This document shows, piece by piece, positions 44,192-54,588 of a stretch of DNA of 64,000 nt. Position 1 is the first letter of the stretch, and every line of letters begins with the position of its first letter. The translations under genes were made by a program, and so were the position numbers. The stretch lies in assembly GCF_001307275.1 (NCBI RefSeq), contig NZ_CP012831.1, positions 2,968,501 through 3,032,500 on the forward strand. Direction: 5' to 3'. This DNA is from Pseudomonas fluorescens. Lineage in GTDB: Bacteria > Pseudomonadota > Gammaproteobacteria > Pseudomonadales > Pseudomonadaceae. The notes beneath the pieces are model-generated. The model worked only from the letters and a program-made list of their open reading frames with translations, did no database searches and was not told the DNA's origin.

Positions 44192-46033
44192 TTACAGGCC
44201 GTCAAGCATCGCCTTGTTACGCACCGCACCCTTGTCGGCGCTGGTGGCGAGCAGGGCGTAGGCCTTGAGGGCCGTGGTGACTTTGCGCGGACGCACTTCC
44301 ACCGGCTTCCAGCCCTTGTTGTCCTGTTCGATGCGGCGCCCGGCCAGTTCTTCGTCGCTGATCAACAGGTTGATCGAGCGGTTCGGAATGTCGATCAGGA
44401 CCTTGTCGCCATCGCGCACCAGGCCGATGGCACCGCCAGCCGCCGCTTCCGGCGAAGCGTGGCCGATGGACAGGCCCGAGGTGCCGCCGGAGAACCGGCC
44501 ATCGGTCAGCAAGGCGCAGGCTTTGCCCAGGCCTTTGGACTTCAGGTAGGACGTCGGGTAGAGCATTTCCTGCATGCCCGGGCCGCCTTTCGGACCTTCG
44601 TAGCGAATGATCACGATGTCGCCGGCCTTCACTTCGTCGGCGAGGATGCCGCGTACGGCGCTGTCCTGGCTTTCGAAAATCTTCGCGTTGCCTTCGAACA
44701 CATGGATCGACTCGTCGACGCCGGCGGTCTTCACCACGCAGCCATCCAGGGCGATGTTGCCGTAGAGCACGGCCAGGCCGCCCTCCTGGGAGTACGCGTG
44801 CTCGACGCTACGGATGCAGCCGTTTTCACGGTCGTCGTCCAGCGTATCCCAGCGGGTCGACTGGCTGAACGCGGTTTGCGTCGGGATGCCCGCCGGGCCG
44901 GCCTTGAAGAAGTGATGCACGGCCTCGTCGGTGGTCTGGGTGATGTCCCACTTGGCGATGGCCTCGGCCATGCTCTTGCTGTGCACGGTCGGCAGGTCGG
45001 TGTGCAACAGGCCGCCACGGGCCAGGGAACCGAGGATGCTGAAGATCCCGCCGGCACGGTGCACGTCTTCCATGTGGTACTTCTGGATGTTCGGCGCGAC
45101 CTTGCACAGTTGCGGCACGTGACGGGACAGGCGGTCGATGTCGCGCAGGTCGAAATCGATCTCGGCTTCCTGGGCCGCGGCCAGCAAGTGCAGGATGGTG
45201 TTGGTGGAACCGCCCATGGCGATGTCCAGGGTCATGGCGTTTTCGAACGCCTTGAAGTTGGCGATGTTGCGCGGCAACACCGACTCGTCGTTTTCGCCGT
45301 AGTAGCGCTTGCACAGCTCGACGATGGTCCGGCCGGCCTGCAGGAACAACTGCTCGCGATCGCTGTGGGTGGCCAGGGTCGAGCCGTTGCCCGGCAGGGC
45401 CAGGCCCAGGGCTTCGGTCAGGCAGTTCATCGAGTTGGCGGTGAACATGCCGGAGCACGAACCGCAGGTCGGGCAGGCGCTGCGCTCGTATTCGGCAACC
45501 TTCTCGTCAGAGGCGCTGGAGTCGGCGGCGATCACCATGGCATCGACCAGGTCGAGGCCGTGGCTGGCGAGCTTGGTCTTGCCGGCTTCCATCGGGCCGC
45601 CGGAAACGAAGATCACCGGGATGTTCAGGCGCAGGGCGGCCATGAGCATGCCCGGGGTGATCTTGTCGCAGTTGGAAATGCACACGATGGCGTCGGCGCA
45701 GTGGGCGTTGACCATGTACTCGACGGAGTCGGCGATGATCTCGCGGCTCGGCAGCGAATAGAGCATGCCGTCGTGGCCCATGGCGATGCCGTCGTCCACG
45801 GCGATGGTGTTGAATTCCTTGGCAACGCCGCCGACGCGTTCGATTTCCCGGGCAACCAGTTGGCCGAGGTCCTTGAGGTGGACGTGGCCGGGTACGAACT
45901 GGGTGAAGGAGTTGGCAATGGCGATGATCGGCTTCTTGAAGTCGTCATCCTTCATCCCCGTGGCGCGCCACAAGGCACGGGCGCCGGCCATGTTGCGGCC
46001 ATGGGTGGATGTTTTCGAGCGGTAATCAGGCAT
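44192..46033 (-). CDS. ilvD: Dihydroxy-acid dehydratase
   Basis: A 613-residue iron-sulfur dehydratase of valine, leucine and isoleucine synthesis. The cluster cysteines lie in [13 protein letters not shown] and in [38 protein letters not shown] and [23 protein letters not shown] stretches are conserved. The start at 46033 ([20 protein letters not shown]) has GGAG upstream. A frame from 46075 adds 14 unrelated residues. It is a single-gene unit with a terminator. Confidence 0.96.
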   Translation of the reverse strand: MPDYRSKTSTHGRNMAGARALWRATGMKDDDFKKPIIAIANSFTQFVPGHVHLKDLGQLVAREIERVGGVAKEFNTIAVDDGIAMGHDGMLYSLPSREIIADSVEYMVNAHCADAIVCISNCDKITPGMLMAALRLNIPVIFVSGGPMEAGKTKLASHGLDLVDAMVIAADSSASDEKVAEYERSACPTCGSCSGMFTANSMNCLTEALGLALPGNGSTLATHSDREQLFLQAGRTIVELCKRYYGENDESVLPRNIANFKAFENAMTLDIAMGGSTNTILHLLAAAQEAEIDFDLRDIDRLSRHVPQLCKVAPNIQKYHMEDVHRAGGIFSILGSLARGGLLHTDLPTVHSKSMAEAIAKWDITQTTDEAVHHFFKAGPAGIPTQTAFSQSTRWDTLDDDRENGCIRSVEHAYSQEGGLAVLYGNIALDGCVVKTAGVDESIHVFEGNAKIFESQDSAVRGILADEVKAGDIVIIRYEGPKGGPGMQEMLYPTSYLKSKGLGKACALLTDGRFSGGTSGLSIGHASPEAAAGGAIGLVRDGDKVLIDIPNRSINLLISDEELAGRRIEQDNKGWKPVEVRPRKVTTALKAYALLATSADKGAVRNKAMLDGL

Positions 46034-46301
46034 GGAGCACTCCGGGCGGCTAATCAGGTACTTATCAGGTATCAATGGGGAAGTGAGCTTCTGTCGACGT
46101 CTGGAGCACCCGGGTTTGGCCGTGTGTCCGGAAGTGGCCGATGACTTTGCAGGATCGCTGCGCGCCTCGGCATGAGCTCATAAACCCGCCGGGGATGAAT
46201 GGCGATGAATGCCACGATTCTACACCGCTGGCGCCAGGATGAAATGACGCAAAGCGCTGATCGGGCGCCAATGTCGTGCACGGGATGACGACTGGCAGGG
46301 T
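46034..46301. other. Gap upstream of ilvD
   Basis: This 268-base region lies between the ilvD start and the MFS gene stop, both on the minus strand. It should hold the ilvD promoter. I saw no leader peptide rich in Ile, Val or Leu, no terminator and no REP. Confidence 0.5.
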
Positions 46302-47507
46302 TCAGCCGGCCAACAGCCCCCTGTCACGCTGCCGGACCAGGGCATTGAGCGCCAGCCCCAGCAGGCTGAGCAAGACCAGGCACAGGGCCAGGGTGAGTTG
46401 CAAGTCCAGCGGGGTGAGGCTGATCGCGGCACTGGTAAGCCCGCCGACGATGAAGATCAGCACGCTGCCGGCGGAGGCGGATGTGCCGGCCCGCCCGGGA
46501 AATCTGTTCATGGCTTGGGTGTGGGCGGCTGCGCGGGCAATGGTCGTCCCGGTGGTGCACACGATCATGGGCAGCAACAGGGTGGTGACTGACAACCCCA
46601 GTTGATTGGCAAGCCCCAGCATCAGGAGGCCTGCGGCGAGGATCAGGGCCAGCCCGGTGATGATTTGCGTCTGTGGATCGATTCGATTGCTCAGCACGGA
46701 CGCTACCGCGCCCCCGCCGATGTAGGCCAGCCCATAGCCCAGCAGCGCCAGGGAAAAAGCCTCGGGGGAGAGGCGCAACTGGTCGATCAGGACCAGCGGC
46801 GATATGACGATGAACGAAAAGTGGCAGGAAAAAGCCAGCGCCGAGGTTAACCAATAGGCCATGAAGCTGAAGTCGCCGCAGACCTTTCGATAGGAGGCGA
46901 TGAAATCCAGGCGCCTGGGTTGGCTGTCTGCCACAGGGCATTGAAGTAAACGACAGGCGCTGATGAATGCACCGATTGCCAGGGCAATGAACACCAGGAA
47001 GCTGCCTCGCCAGCCCATCCAGCTTTGCAGCCCGGTGCCGGCCAGGGGCGAAACGGAAATGAAAATCCCCCCGCAGGTGACCAGAAAGATCCGCAGGCGC
47101 TGCTGTTCCCGGCCGGTGAACAGGTCTTGGATCAGCGCTTGGGACAGCACGAAGCAACCGCACCCCAAGGCCTGGACGACACGCAAGAACAGAAAGGCCC
47201 CGTAACCGTCGGCGAGCAAGCAACCGGCGGCTCCAACGGCGGAAACGGCGATTCCGATCAACAGCAGGTTTTTCCGACCCATGACGTCGGAGAGCGGGCC
47301 GACCAGCAGTTGGGAAAGGGCAATCCCCACCGCGAACAGGCTGACAGACAGGGCAATGTCCGCGGATGAGCGTTCGAAATGCTCGGACAGGGCGGGGAAC
47401 GAGGGCAGCACGACATCGATGGGAAAGACGCCGAGCAGTGTCAGCGTCAGCAACAAGCCGACGGTGGCTGGTTTGCGGGCAGCCAGGCGATTTTGCGGAT
47501 CAGTCAT
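46302..47507 (-). CDS. MFS transporter, Bcr/CflA-like drug resistance family
   Basis: A 401-residue exporter with twelve predicted helices. The family pattern starts LLLTLTLLGVFPIDVVLPSF and continues to motif A-like QLLVGPLSDVMGRKNLLLIG between helices 2 and 3. VVQALGCGCFVLSQALIQDLF is the motif near helix 4. Bcr/CflA proteins export drugs or small metabolites such as sulfonamides and cysteine. The substrate is unknown here. It lies upstream of ilvD on the same strand, but 268 bases away, so it is probably separate. Confidence 0.9.
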   Translation of the reverse strand: MTDPQNRLAARKPATVGLLLTLTLLGVFPIDVVLPSFPALSEHFERSSADIALSVSLFAVGIALSQLLVGPLSDVMGRKNLLLIGIAVSAVGAAGCLLADGYGAFLFLRVVQALGCGCFVLSQALIQDLFTGREQQRLRIFLVTCGGIFISVSPLAGTGLQSWMGWRGSFLVFIALAIGAFISACRLLQCPVADSQPRRLDFIASYRKVCGDFSFMAYWLTSALAFSCHFSFIVISPLVLIDQLRLSPEAFSLALLGYGLAYIGGGAVASVLSNRIDPQTQIITGLALILAAGLLMLGLANQLGLSVTTLLLPMIVCTTGTTIARAAAHTQAMNRFPGRAGTSASAGSVLIFIVGGLTSAAISLTPLDLQLTLALCLVLLSLLGLALNALVRQRDRGLLAG

Positions 47508-47637
47508 TGACGAGGTCCAAGGCGTACCTGAGGGGCGCTTTCAATCCTAATGCGTCATGCCCGCCAGGCGCGGGGAGATTGAGTAGGAAGGCTCTGGTAA
47601 TTGCGTGGGAGTTCTCCTGCGGACTTATTCAGACGCG

Positions 47638-47668
47638 CAAAAAAAAATCGCAGCCGAGGCCGCGATCA
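47638..47668 (-). terminator. Terminator of the rlmI gene
   Basis: On the minus strand ATCGCGGCC and GGCTGCGAT form a hairpin with one G-T pair and are followed by T9. It lies about 55 bases after the methyltransferase stop. Confidence 0.85.
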
Positions 47669-47722
47669 GAATGCGATTCGAGTGCGCGGGGCGCAGCGCT
47701 GCGGCACTGGCCCCGCCCGGTG

Positions 47723-48919
47723 TCAGCTGTTGGGCAACAACCGGCAGGTGATGCTCTTGATGTAGCGGGTCTCGGCGATGGCCGGGTGTACCGGGTGGTC
47801 TGGCCCCTGGCCGCCGCGTTCGAGCAGTTGGATGTTGCGGTCCAGATGACGGGCGCTGGTCAGCAGGATGTTTTGCAGGTCGTCTTCGGGCAGGTGCATC
47901 GAGCACGACGCGCTGACCAGGATGCCGTCCTTGCTGAGCAGGCGCATGGCTTGCTCGTTGAGACGGCGATAGGCGCCTTCGCCGTTCTTCAGGTCCTTCT
48001 TGCGCTTGATGAAGGCCGGTGGGTCGGCCACGATCACGTCGAAACGTTCTTCGCTGGCCTTGAGCTCCTTCAGGGCCTCGAACACGTCGCCTTCGATGCA
48101 GGTCAGCTTCTCGGCGAAGCCGTTCAACGCGGCGTTGCGCTCGACACCGTCGAGGGCGAAGGCCGAGGCATCGACGCAGAATACTTCACTGGCGCCGAAC
48201 GCCGCGGCTTGCACGCCCCAGCCGCCGATGTAGCTGAACAGGTCCAGCACGCGCTTGCCCTTGGCGTACGGGGCCAGGCGGGCGCGGTTCATGCGGTGGT
48301 CGTAGAACCAGCCGGTTTTCTGGCCTTCCATGACCGGCGCTTCGAATTTCACACCGTTCTCTTCCAGGGCCACCCATTCCGGCACCAGGCCGAACACGGT
48401 CTCGACGTAGCGGTTCAGGCCCTCGGCGTCACGGGCCGCGGAGTCGTTCTTGAACAGGATGCCGCTGGGCTTGAGCACCTGGGTCAGGGCGGCGATCACG
48501 TCGTCCTTGTGGGCTTCCATGGTGGCCGAGGCGATCTGCACCACCAGGATGTCGCCGAAACGGTCGACCACCAGGCCTGGCAACAGGTCGGAGTCACCGT
48601 AGACCAGGCGATAGAACGGCTTGTCGAACAGCCGCTCGCGCAGGGACAACGCCACGTTGAGGCGATGCACCAGCAGGGACTTGTCCAGTGGCAGCTTCAC
48701 GTCACGGGACAGCAGCCGGGCGCAGATCAGGTTGTTGGGGCTCATCGCAACGATGCCCAACGGCTTGCCGCCGGCGGCTTCGAGGACGGCCTGGTCGCCG
48801 GCCTTGAAGCCGTGCAGGGGCGTCGCGGCCACATCGATTTCGTTGCTGTAGACCCACAGGTGGCCGGCGCGCAGGCGACGGTCGGCGTTGGCTTTGAGGC
48901 GCAGGCTAGGCAGGGACAT
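47723..48919 (-). CDS. rlmI: 23S rRNA (cytosine-1962-C5)-methyltransferase RlmI-like
   Basis: A 398-residue SAM-dependent methyltransferase. It has an N-terminal PUA domain (residues about 1-80: LRLKANADRRLRAGHLWVYS, then GDQAVLEAAGGKPLGIVAMS). An EEHUD-like middle and Rossmann domain follow, with SAM motif KRVLDLFSYIGGWGVQAAAF, acidic loop VFCVDASAFALDG, and DPPAFIKRKKD. A catalytic Cys is in LVSASCSMHL. It methylates 23S rRNA. Single gene with its own terminator. Confidence 0.93.
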   Translation of the reverse strand: MSLPSLRLKANADRRLRAGHLWVYSNEIDVAATPLHGFKAGDQAVLEAAGGKPLGIVAMSPNNLICARLLSRDVKLPLDKSLLVHRLNVALSLRERLFDKPFYRLVYGDSDLLPGLVVDRFGDILVVQIASATMEAHKDDVIAALTQVLKPSGILFKNDSAARDAEGLNRYVETVFGLVPEWVALEENGVKFEAPVMEGQKTGWFYDHRMNRARLAPYAKGKRVLDLFSYIGGWGVQAAAFGASEVFCVDASAFALDGVERNAALNGFAEKLTCIEGDVFEALKELKASEERFDVIVADPPAFIKRKKDLKNGEGAYRRLNEQAMRLLSKDGILVSASCSMHLPEDDLQNILLTSARHLDRNIQLLERGGQGPDHPVHPAIAETRYIKSITCRLLPNS

Positions 48920-49056
48920 GACGTCGCTCCGGAAAAAAGAGCGGGAGTATACCGTGTTGCAAGGGTTGACGGGCTTGAAGGACGATCGGTGGCCCGGCGG
49001 TGTATCGGATCCATCTTTAAGGGTTAGAATCCCCGCCTGACCCGGAGTGTGTACTC

Positions 49057-49926
49057 ATGTCCAAAGAACTTTCCGCCGAACAGATCCAACAGTCCCTGCA
49101 AGGGATCAGTGTGCCGCCCCAGCCGCAGATCATGGTGGATCTGCAGATGGAGCAGTACATGCCCGACCCGGACCTGGAGACCATCGCCAAGTTGATCTCC
49201 CAGGACCCGGGTCTCTCGGGAGCCTTGCTCAAGATCGTCAACTCGCCGTATTACGGGCTGCGCAACAAGATCACCTCGATCCAGCGCGCGGTGAACCTGC
49301 TGGGCAGCCGTTCGATCATCAACCTGATCAATGCGCAGTCGATCAAGGGCGAACTGCACGACGATGCCATCGTGACCCTGAACCGTTTCTGGGATACGGC
49401 CCAGGACGTGGCGATGACCTGCCTGACCCTGGCCAAGCGCGTCGGCCTGGAGAACGGTGACGAAGCCTATGCCTTGGGGTTGTTCCACGACTGCGGCGTG
49501 CCGTTGATGCTCAAGCAGTTCCCCAACTACATGAGTGTGCTGGAGGAGGCCTACGCCAATGCCAGCGCCGAGTGCCGGGTGGTGGACACCGAGAACCGCG
49601 TGTTCAACACCAACCATGCGGTGGTCGGTTACTACACCTCCAAATCCTGGCGCCTGCCGGATCACGTCAGCCAGGCGATCGCCAACCACCACAATGCCCT
49701 GGCGGTCTTCAGCGACGACTCTTCACGCAACAACAGCCAGTTGAAAAACCTGCTGGCGATCCTGAAGATGTCCGAGAACATCTGTGCGTCCCACAGGGTG
49801 CTCGGCAACCAGGCCGAAGACCACGAGTGGGATAGCGTCGGGAGCCTGGTGCTCGACTACATCGGTTTGTCGGAATACGACTTCCAGACCCAGAAACAGG
49901 AAATTCGCGACCTCGCCTCTCGTTGA
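49057..49926 (+). CDS. HDOD-domain signalling protein
   Basis: A 289-residue protein of the HDOD family (metal-dependent-hydrolase-related output domain). Core segments are the LISQDPGLSGALLKIVNSPY stretch and KITSIQRAVNLLGSRSIINL. They are followed by the degenerate HD-like LGLFHDCGVPLMLKQFPNY and a C-terminal ISQAIANHHNALAVF-like part. Such proteins take part in regulatory signalling (motility, c-di-GMP, stress), usually without phosphodiesterase activity. There is no fused receiver or GGDEF domain. It is followed by mutM 30 bases on. Confidence 0.9.
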   Translation: MSKELSAEQIQQSLQGISVPPQPQIMVDLQMEQYMPDPDLETIAKLISQDPGLSGALLKIVNSPYYGLRNKITSIQRAVNLLGSRSIINLINAQSIKGELHDDAIVTLNRFWDTAQDVAMTCLTLAKRVGLENGDEAYALGLFHDCGVPLMLKQFPNYMSVLEEAYANASAECRVVDTENRVFNTNHAVVGYYTSKSWRLPDHVSQAIANHHNALAVFSDDSSRNNSQLKNLLAILKMSENICASHRVLGNQAEDHEWDSVGSLVLDYIGLSEYDFQTQKQEIRDLASR

Positions 49927-49956
49927 GTGCGTGGCGTCGCCTGACGCGAGAACCTC

Positions 49957-50769
49957 ATGCCAGAACTGCCGGAAGTCGAAACCACCCGTCGCGGCATCGC
50001 GCCCCATCTTGAAGGCCAGCGGGTCAGTCGCGTGGTGGTCCGTGACCGCCGCCTGCGCTGGCCGATCCCGGAAGATCTCGACGTGCGGCTCTCGGGCCAG
50101 CGCATCGTGCAGGTGGAGCGGCGGGCCAAGTACCTGCTGATCAATGCCGAGGTCGGCACGTTGATCAGCCATCTGGGCATGTCCGGCAACCTGCGGCTGG
50201 TGGAGGTCGGCATGCCGGCCCTCAAGCATGAGCACGTGGACATCGAGCTGGAGTCCGGCCTGGCCTTGCGCTACACCGACCCTCGGCGCTTCGGCGCGAT
50301 GCTCTGGAGCCTCGACCCGCTCAATCACGAGCTGTTGATTCGCCTCGGCCCCGAGCCACTGACCGACCTGTTCGATGGCGAACGGCTGTTCCAGCTGTCT
50401 CGGGGGCGTTCCATGGCGGTCAAGCCGTTCATCATGGACAACGCGGTGGTGGTGGGCGTGGGCAATATCTACGCGACCGAGGCGCTGTTCGCCGCCGGGA
50501 TCGACCCGCGTCGGGCTGCCGGAGGCATTTCCCGGGGGCGTTACCTGAAGCTGGCGATCGAGATCAAGCGCATCCTCGCCCATGCCATCGAGCGCGGCGG
50601 CACCACGTTGCGGGATTTCATCGGTGGGGACGGCCAGCCCGGCTATTTCCAGCAGGAGCTGTTCGTCTACGGCCGGGGCGGTGAGTTGTGCAAGGTCTGT
50701 GGCACGGGGCTGCGGGAAATCCGCCTGGGCCAGCGCGCCAGTGTCTGGTGCCCACGCTGCCAGAGTTGA
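49957..50769 (+). CDS. mutM: Formamidopyrimidine-DNA glycosylase
   Basis: A 270-residue bifunctional base-excision repair enzyme that removes 8-oxoguanine and nicks the DNA. The N-terminus M-P-E-L-P-E-V-E-T has the catalytic Pro (after Met removal) and Glu. The helix-two-turn-helix is near [20 protein letters not shown]. The C-terminal zinc finger is C-x2-C...C-x2-C ([13 protein letters not shown], then VWCPRC). Start is clear. It is downstream of the HDOD gene. Confidence 0.97.
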   Translation: MPELPEVETTRRGIAPHLEGQRVSRVVVRDRRLRWPIPEDLDVRLSGQRIVQVERRAKYLLINAEVGTLISHLGMSGNLRLVEVGMPALKHEHVDIELESGLALRYTDPRRFGAMLWSLDPLNHELLIRLGPEPLTDLFDGERLFQLSRGRSMAVKPFIMDNAVVVGVGNIYATEALFAAGIDPRRAAGGISRGRYLKLAIEIKRILAHAIERGGTTLRDFIGGDGQPGYFQQELFVYGRGGELCKVCGTGLREIRLGQRASVWCPRCQS

Positions 50770-50824
50770 TTCGTCCGACGGTCTATAGTCAGTAGTCATA
50801 TTGATTTAGCCGAAGGATCGCCCG

Positions 50825-51145
50825 ATGAAACCGCTTCGACCTGTCGTTCTAGCGCTGCTGCTGAGTGTCGGTTTGCCTGCCCTGGCAAACAGCGGCAGCG
50901 GCGACCCGCGCTACACCATCCAGAATCCGCCGGCCTTCGCCATGCTCGGTGACCTGCTGATCGCCCGCCCGCTGCTGCTCGCCGCTACGGTGATCGGGGC
51001 TGGGGCATTCGTGGTGTCGTTGCCCTTTACCGCGCTGGGCGGCGGGGTCGGCGATGCGGGGAAGGCGTTGGTGGTGGACCCGGCCAGGGCCACGTTCGTG
51101 CGGTGCCTGGGGTGTGTGGGGGAGGGGTTTGAGCGGCAGGAGTGA
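50825..51145 (+). CDS. Small membrane protein of unknown function
   Basis: A 106-residue protein with an N-terminal signal-like segment ([18 protein letters not shown]) and a second hydrophobic helix ([22 protein letters not shown]). A conserved-looking tail with R-C-L-G-C follows ([15 protein letters not shown]). I do not recognise a function. Similar small proteins are sometimes labelled multidrug transporters without evidence. Coding status is supported by GAAGGATCG before the start, by strand bias and by its position next to mutM in Pseudomonas. Confidence 0.75.
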   Translation: MKPLRPVVLALLLSVGLPALANSGSGDPRYTIQNPPAFAMLGDLLIARPLLLAATVIGAGAFVVSLPFTALGGGVGDAGKALVVDPARATFVRCLGCVGEGFERQE

Positions 51146-51182
51146 GGCGGGCAGCTGGAGCTTGGGTGTTGCTGCTGGCCTC

Positions 51183-51266
51183 ATCGCGAGCAAGCTCGCT
51201 CCCACAGGGATCTGCTGTGTTTAGTGCCTGAAGCAAAGCGCCTGTGGGAGCGAGCTTGCTCGCGAT
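51183..51266. repeat. REPIN
   Basis: Outward REP pair between the small membrane protein and the ferredoxin gene, which are convergent. Confidence 0.9.
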
Positions 51267-51291
51267 GGGGCCTGTGGGGCCGCCTAAAAGC

Positions 51292-52243
<952 letters not shown>

Positions 52244-52271
52244 CTATAGACGCTGCGAATAATCCGGATAT

Positions 52272-53867
52272 TCATGGGTTTTTCAGGCGTTCGGCCAGGG
52301 CTGTCGCCAATTGTGCGGTCAGCCCGTACACCGATAATTGCGGGTTGGCGCCGATGCTGGTGGGGAACAGCGAGCCGTCATGGATCGACAGGTTGCCCAG
52401 TTGGTGATGGCGACCCAGGCTGTCGGTGACGGCGGTTTTCGGGTCTTCACCCATGGCGCAGCCACCCATCACGTGGGCACTGCCCAGGCGCGTGCGGTAC
52501 AAGGCCAGGTCGAGTCCGTCGATCAGCGTGCGGGCCTCGGCCAGGGTCTTCACGTAGCGGGCGTCGCTGTGCAGGGGCATGACCGCCTTGGCGCCGCCGG
52601 CGAACTGTATTTCGGCCATGCTGTGGAAGGCCCGGCGCAAGCCGTCCCAGGTATACGGCGAAACGGGGTAGTCGAGCACCGGCGTGCCGTCGCTGCGCAA
52701 CTCGACGCGGCCGCCGGGGCTGTCCGGGTGAAAACCGTCGCGCAGCAGCGCCAGCATGGCGTGAGTGTGAGGCAGCCGGGACATGTGCAAGGCGTTCTCG
52801 GGGCCGAACCCGCCCAACAGCGTGGCGGCGAGCGCCGGGTGCAAGGGCGGGACTTCGAGCTTGTAGGACATCTTGCCGGTGGTTCCGTCCTGCCATTGGA
52901 AGTGATCCGAATAAATCGATTGTGGCGCACCGTAGAACGGGTTGATGACCTCGTCGAATTGCCCGGCGGACATGTTCACCAAGTGCAGGAAGGTGCGTTT
53001 GCCCACACGTTCGTGCGGGTCTGGCGCAGCGGAGCGCAACAGCAGGCCGGGGCTGTTGATGCCGCCGCCCGCCAGCACGTAGTGCCGTGCCTTGACGGTG
53101 ATGCGCCGCCCGGTGGGCGCCACGCAGCGCTCGTCCATGGCCTGGCACTCGAGGCCGGCAACGGCATCGTTCTTGATCGTCAGGCGTTCGGCCCGCGCCA
53201 GGTAAAGCAGCGCGCCACCCTTGTCCAGGGTGGCCGGGATGGTGGTGACCAGCATCGACTGCTTGGCGTTGGTCGGGCAGCCCATGCCGCAATAGCCCAG
53301 GTTCCAGCAGCCGCGCACGTTACGCGGGATGACGTGCCAGGCGTAGCCCAATTGTTCACAGCCTTTGCGGATCACGTCGTTGTTGGCGTTGGGCGGAACC
53401 AGCCACGGCGCCACGCCCAGGCGTTGTTCCATCTGTGCAAACCAGGGCGCCATTTCAGCACGGCCGTGGCCCTTGACGTTGTGCTCGGCAGCCCAGTGAT
53501 CGAGGGTCTGGTCGGGCGTGCGGAAGCTGGAGGTCCAATTGATCAGCGTGGTGCCACCGACGGCCCGGCCCTGGAGGATGGTGATGGCGCCGTCCTTGCT
53601 CATGCGCCCGAGGCCTTCCTGGTACAGGCTGCTGTAGGCCTGGTCTTCGAGCAGCTTGAAGTCATGGCTGGTCTTGAGCGGCCCTTCCTCGATCAGCAAC
53701 ACCCGGTAGCCGGCAGCACTGAGGATTTCCGCCGTGGTGCCGCCACCGGCACCGCTGCCGATGATTGCCACGTCGGCTTCCAGGGTCAGGTCCTCGGTCA
53801 ACTGCGCGCCGTTGTAGGTGGTCCAGCCACGGGCCAGGCCTTCGCGGAAGGGATCGGGTACGGGCAT
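52272..53867 (-). CDS. GMC-family FAD-dependent oxidoreductase
   Basis: A 531-residue flavoprotein. The dinucleotide-binding motif is ADVAIIGSGAGGGTTAEILS (about 31-50), GGTTLINWTSSF is the GMC signature, and the C-terminus holds HVMGGCAMGEDPKT and NLSIHDGSLFPTSIGANPQL with catalytic His and Asn. It oxidises an alcohol and is probably linked to a membrane electron acceptor. There is no signal peptide. The operon partner is a Tat lipoprotein of the small-subunit type, suggesting export or tethering as a complex. The operon also encodes an aldehyde dehydrogenase, so alcohol-to-acid oxidation is the likely theme. Confidence 0.9.
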   Translation of the reverse strand: MPVPDPFREGLARGWTTYNGAQLTEDLTLEADVAIIGSGAGGGTTAEILSAAGYRVLLIEEGPLKTSHDFKLLEDQAYSSLYQEGLGRMSKDGAITILQGRAVGGTTLINWTSSFRTPDQTLDHWAAEHNVKGHGRAEMAPWFAQMEQRLGVAPWLVPPNANNDVIRKGCEQLGYAWHVIPRNVRGCWNLGYCGMGCPTNAKQSMLVTTIPATLDKGGALLYLARAERLTIKNDAVAGLECQAMDERCVAPTGRRITVKARHYVLAGGGINSPGLLLRSAAPDPHERVGKRTFLHLVNMSAGQFDEVINPFYGAPQSIYSDHFQWQDGTTGKMSYKLEVPPLHPALAATLLGGFGPENALHMSRLPHTHAMLALLRDGFHPDSPGGRVELRSDGTPVLDYPVSPYTWDGLRRAFHSMAEIQFAGGAKAVMPLHSDARYVKTLAEARTLIDGLDLALYRTRLGSAHVMGGCAMGEDPKTAVTDSLGRHHQLGNLSIHDGSLFPTSIGANPQLSVYGLTAQLATALAERLKNP

Positions 53868-53910
53868 GTTCTGGGCTCTCTTATTGTTTTGAGGTAGCGA
53901 TAGACCCCTT

Positions 53911-53998
53911 GTGGGAGCGAGCTTGCTCGCGATAGCGGTATATCAGTCAATCGATAGGTGGCTGATGTGACGCTATCGCGAGCAAGCTCGCTCCCACA
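53911..53998. repeat. REPIN within an operon
   Basis: Inward REP pair in the gap between the Tat-lipoprotein and GMC genes, which are on the same strand. It may affect the relative transcript levels of the two. Confidence 0.9.
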
Positions 53999-54015
53999 GG
54001 GGTTGGTTCTGGTTT

Positions 54016-54561
54016 TCAAACCGTTGGCGGCCCCGGATACCCGCAATGCGCCCAGGCTTCGGATTGGGTGTACCAGGCCATCATCACCAATTGCAGCAAC
54101 GAGCAGTGACCTTGCTGTAGCAGATCCAGCGAACTGTTTTCCCACCGCGCGAGGAACTGGCGGATGTCATCGGCGCTGGCGTTTTCCCACGCCCCCCAGA
54201 CCCCGGTCAGTGGCCCGCGGGTAACGCCCAGCGTGAGCACATCGAACAGCTGGTGCAGGAGCTTGAGCATGGCGGGGGACAAGTGGGCCAGGCTTCTGTC
54301 GAGGCTGCCCAGGGTCGCGTCAATGGCGGCAGGGATCTGCCCGACGGCCACTGCGCCGTCCAGCATCACAGGGATGACGGCGCGTAAAAACGCCAGGTCG
54401 CTGTCGCGCAGGGCCGTCAGGCCGGCGGCCGGCTGGCTTGGCGAGCAGCCGCTCAGGCTGGCGCCCAGCCCGACGGTGGCCAGGAAGGCGCTGGCGCCGA
54501 GGCTGAATTTCAGCAGGCCGCGCCGTGACAGCGCGGGGGTATCGGTGAGGCTGGCGTTCAT
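54016..54561 (-). CDS. Tat-exported lipoprotein, probable small subunit of the GMC dehydrogenase
   Basis: 181 residues. The signal has the twin-arginine motif S-R-R-G-L-L-K, a hydrophobic core (GASAFLATVGLGASL) and a lipobox L-S-G-C at the cleavage site. Both Tat export and lipid anchoring are therefore indicated. The mature part is helical (LRDSDLAFLRAVIPVMLDGA, then LLQLVMMAWYTQSEAW) and resembles gluconate-2-dehydrogenase-like small subunits. The start at 54561 is chosen from the signal; one at 54585 is possible. It lies between the aldehyde dehydrogenase and GMC genes. Confidence 0.85.
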   Translation of the reverse strand: MNASLTDTPALSRRGLLKFSLGASAFLATVGLGASLSGCSPSQPAAGLTALRDSDLAFLRAVIPVMLDGAVAVGQIPAAIDATLGSLDRSLAHLSPAMLKLLHQLFDVLTLGVTRGPLTGVWGAWENASADDIRQFLARWENSSLDLLQQGHCSLLQLVMMAWYTQSEAWAHCGYPGPPTV

Positions 54562-54588
54562 GATTGTGATTACCCGGGCAGACACGCG

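Noticed and set aside
44459..46144. 561-codon plus-strand frame opposite ilvD
   Set aside because: It is a shadow of high-G+C ilvD codons. The ilvD protein on the other strand is certain and the shadow resembles no known protein.
46034..46301. Branched-chain amino-acid leader peptide before ilvD
   Set aside because: No short frame rich in Ile, Val or Leu followed by a terminator hairpin was found on the ilvD strand.
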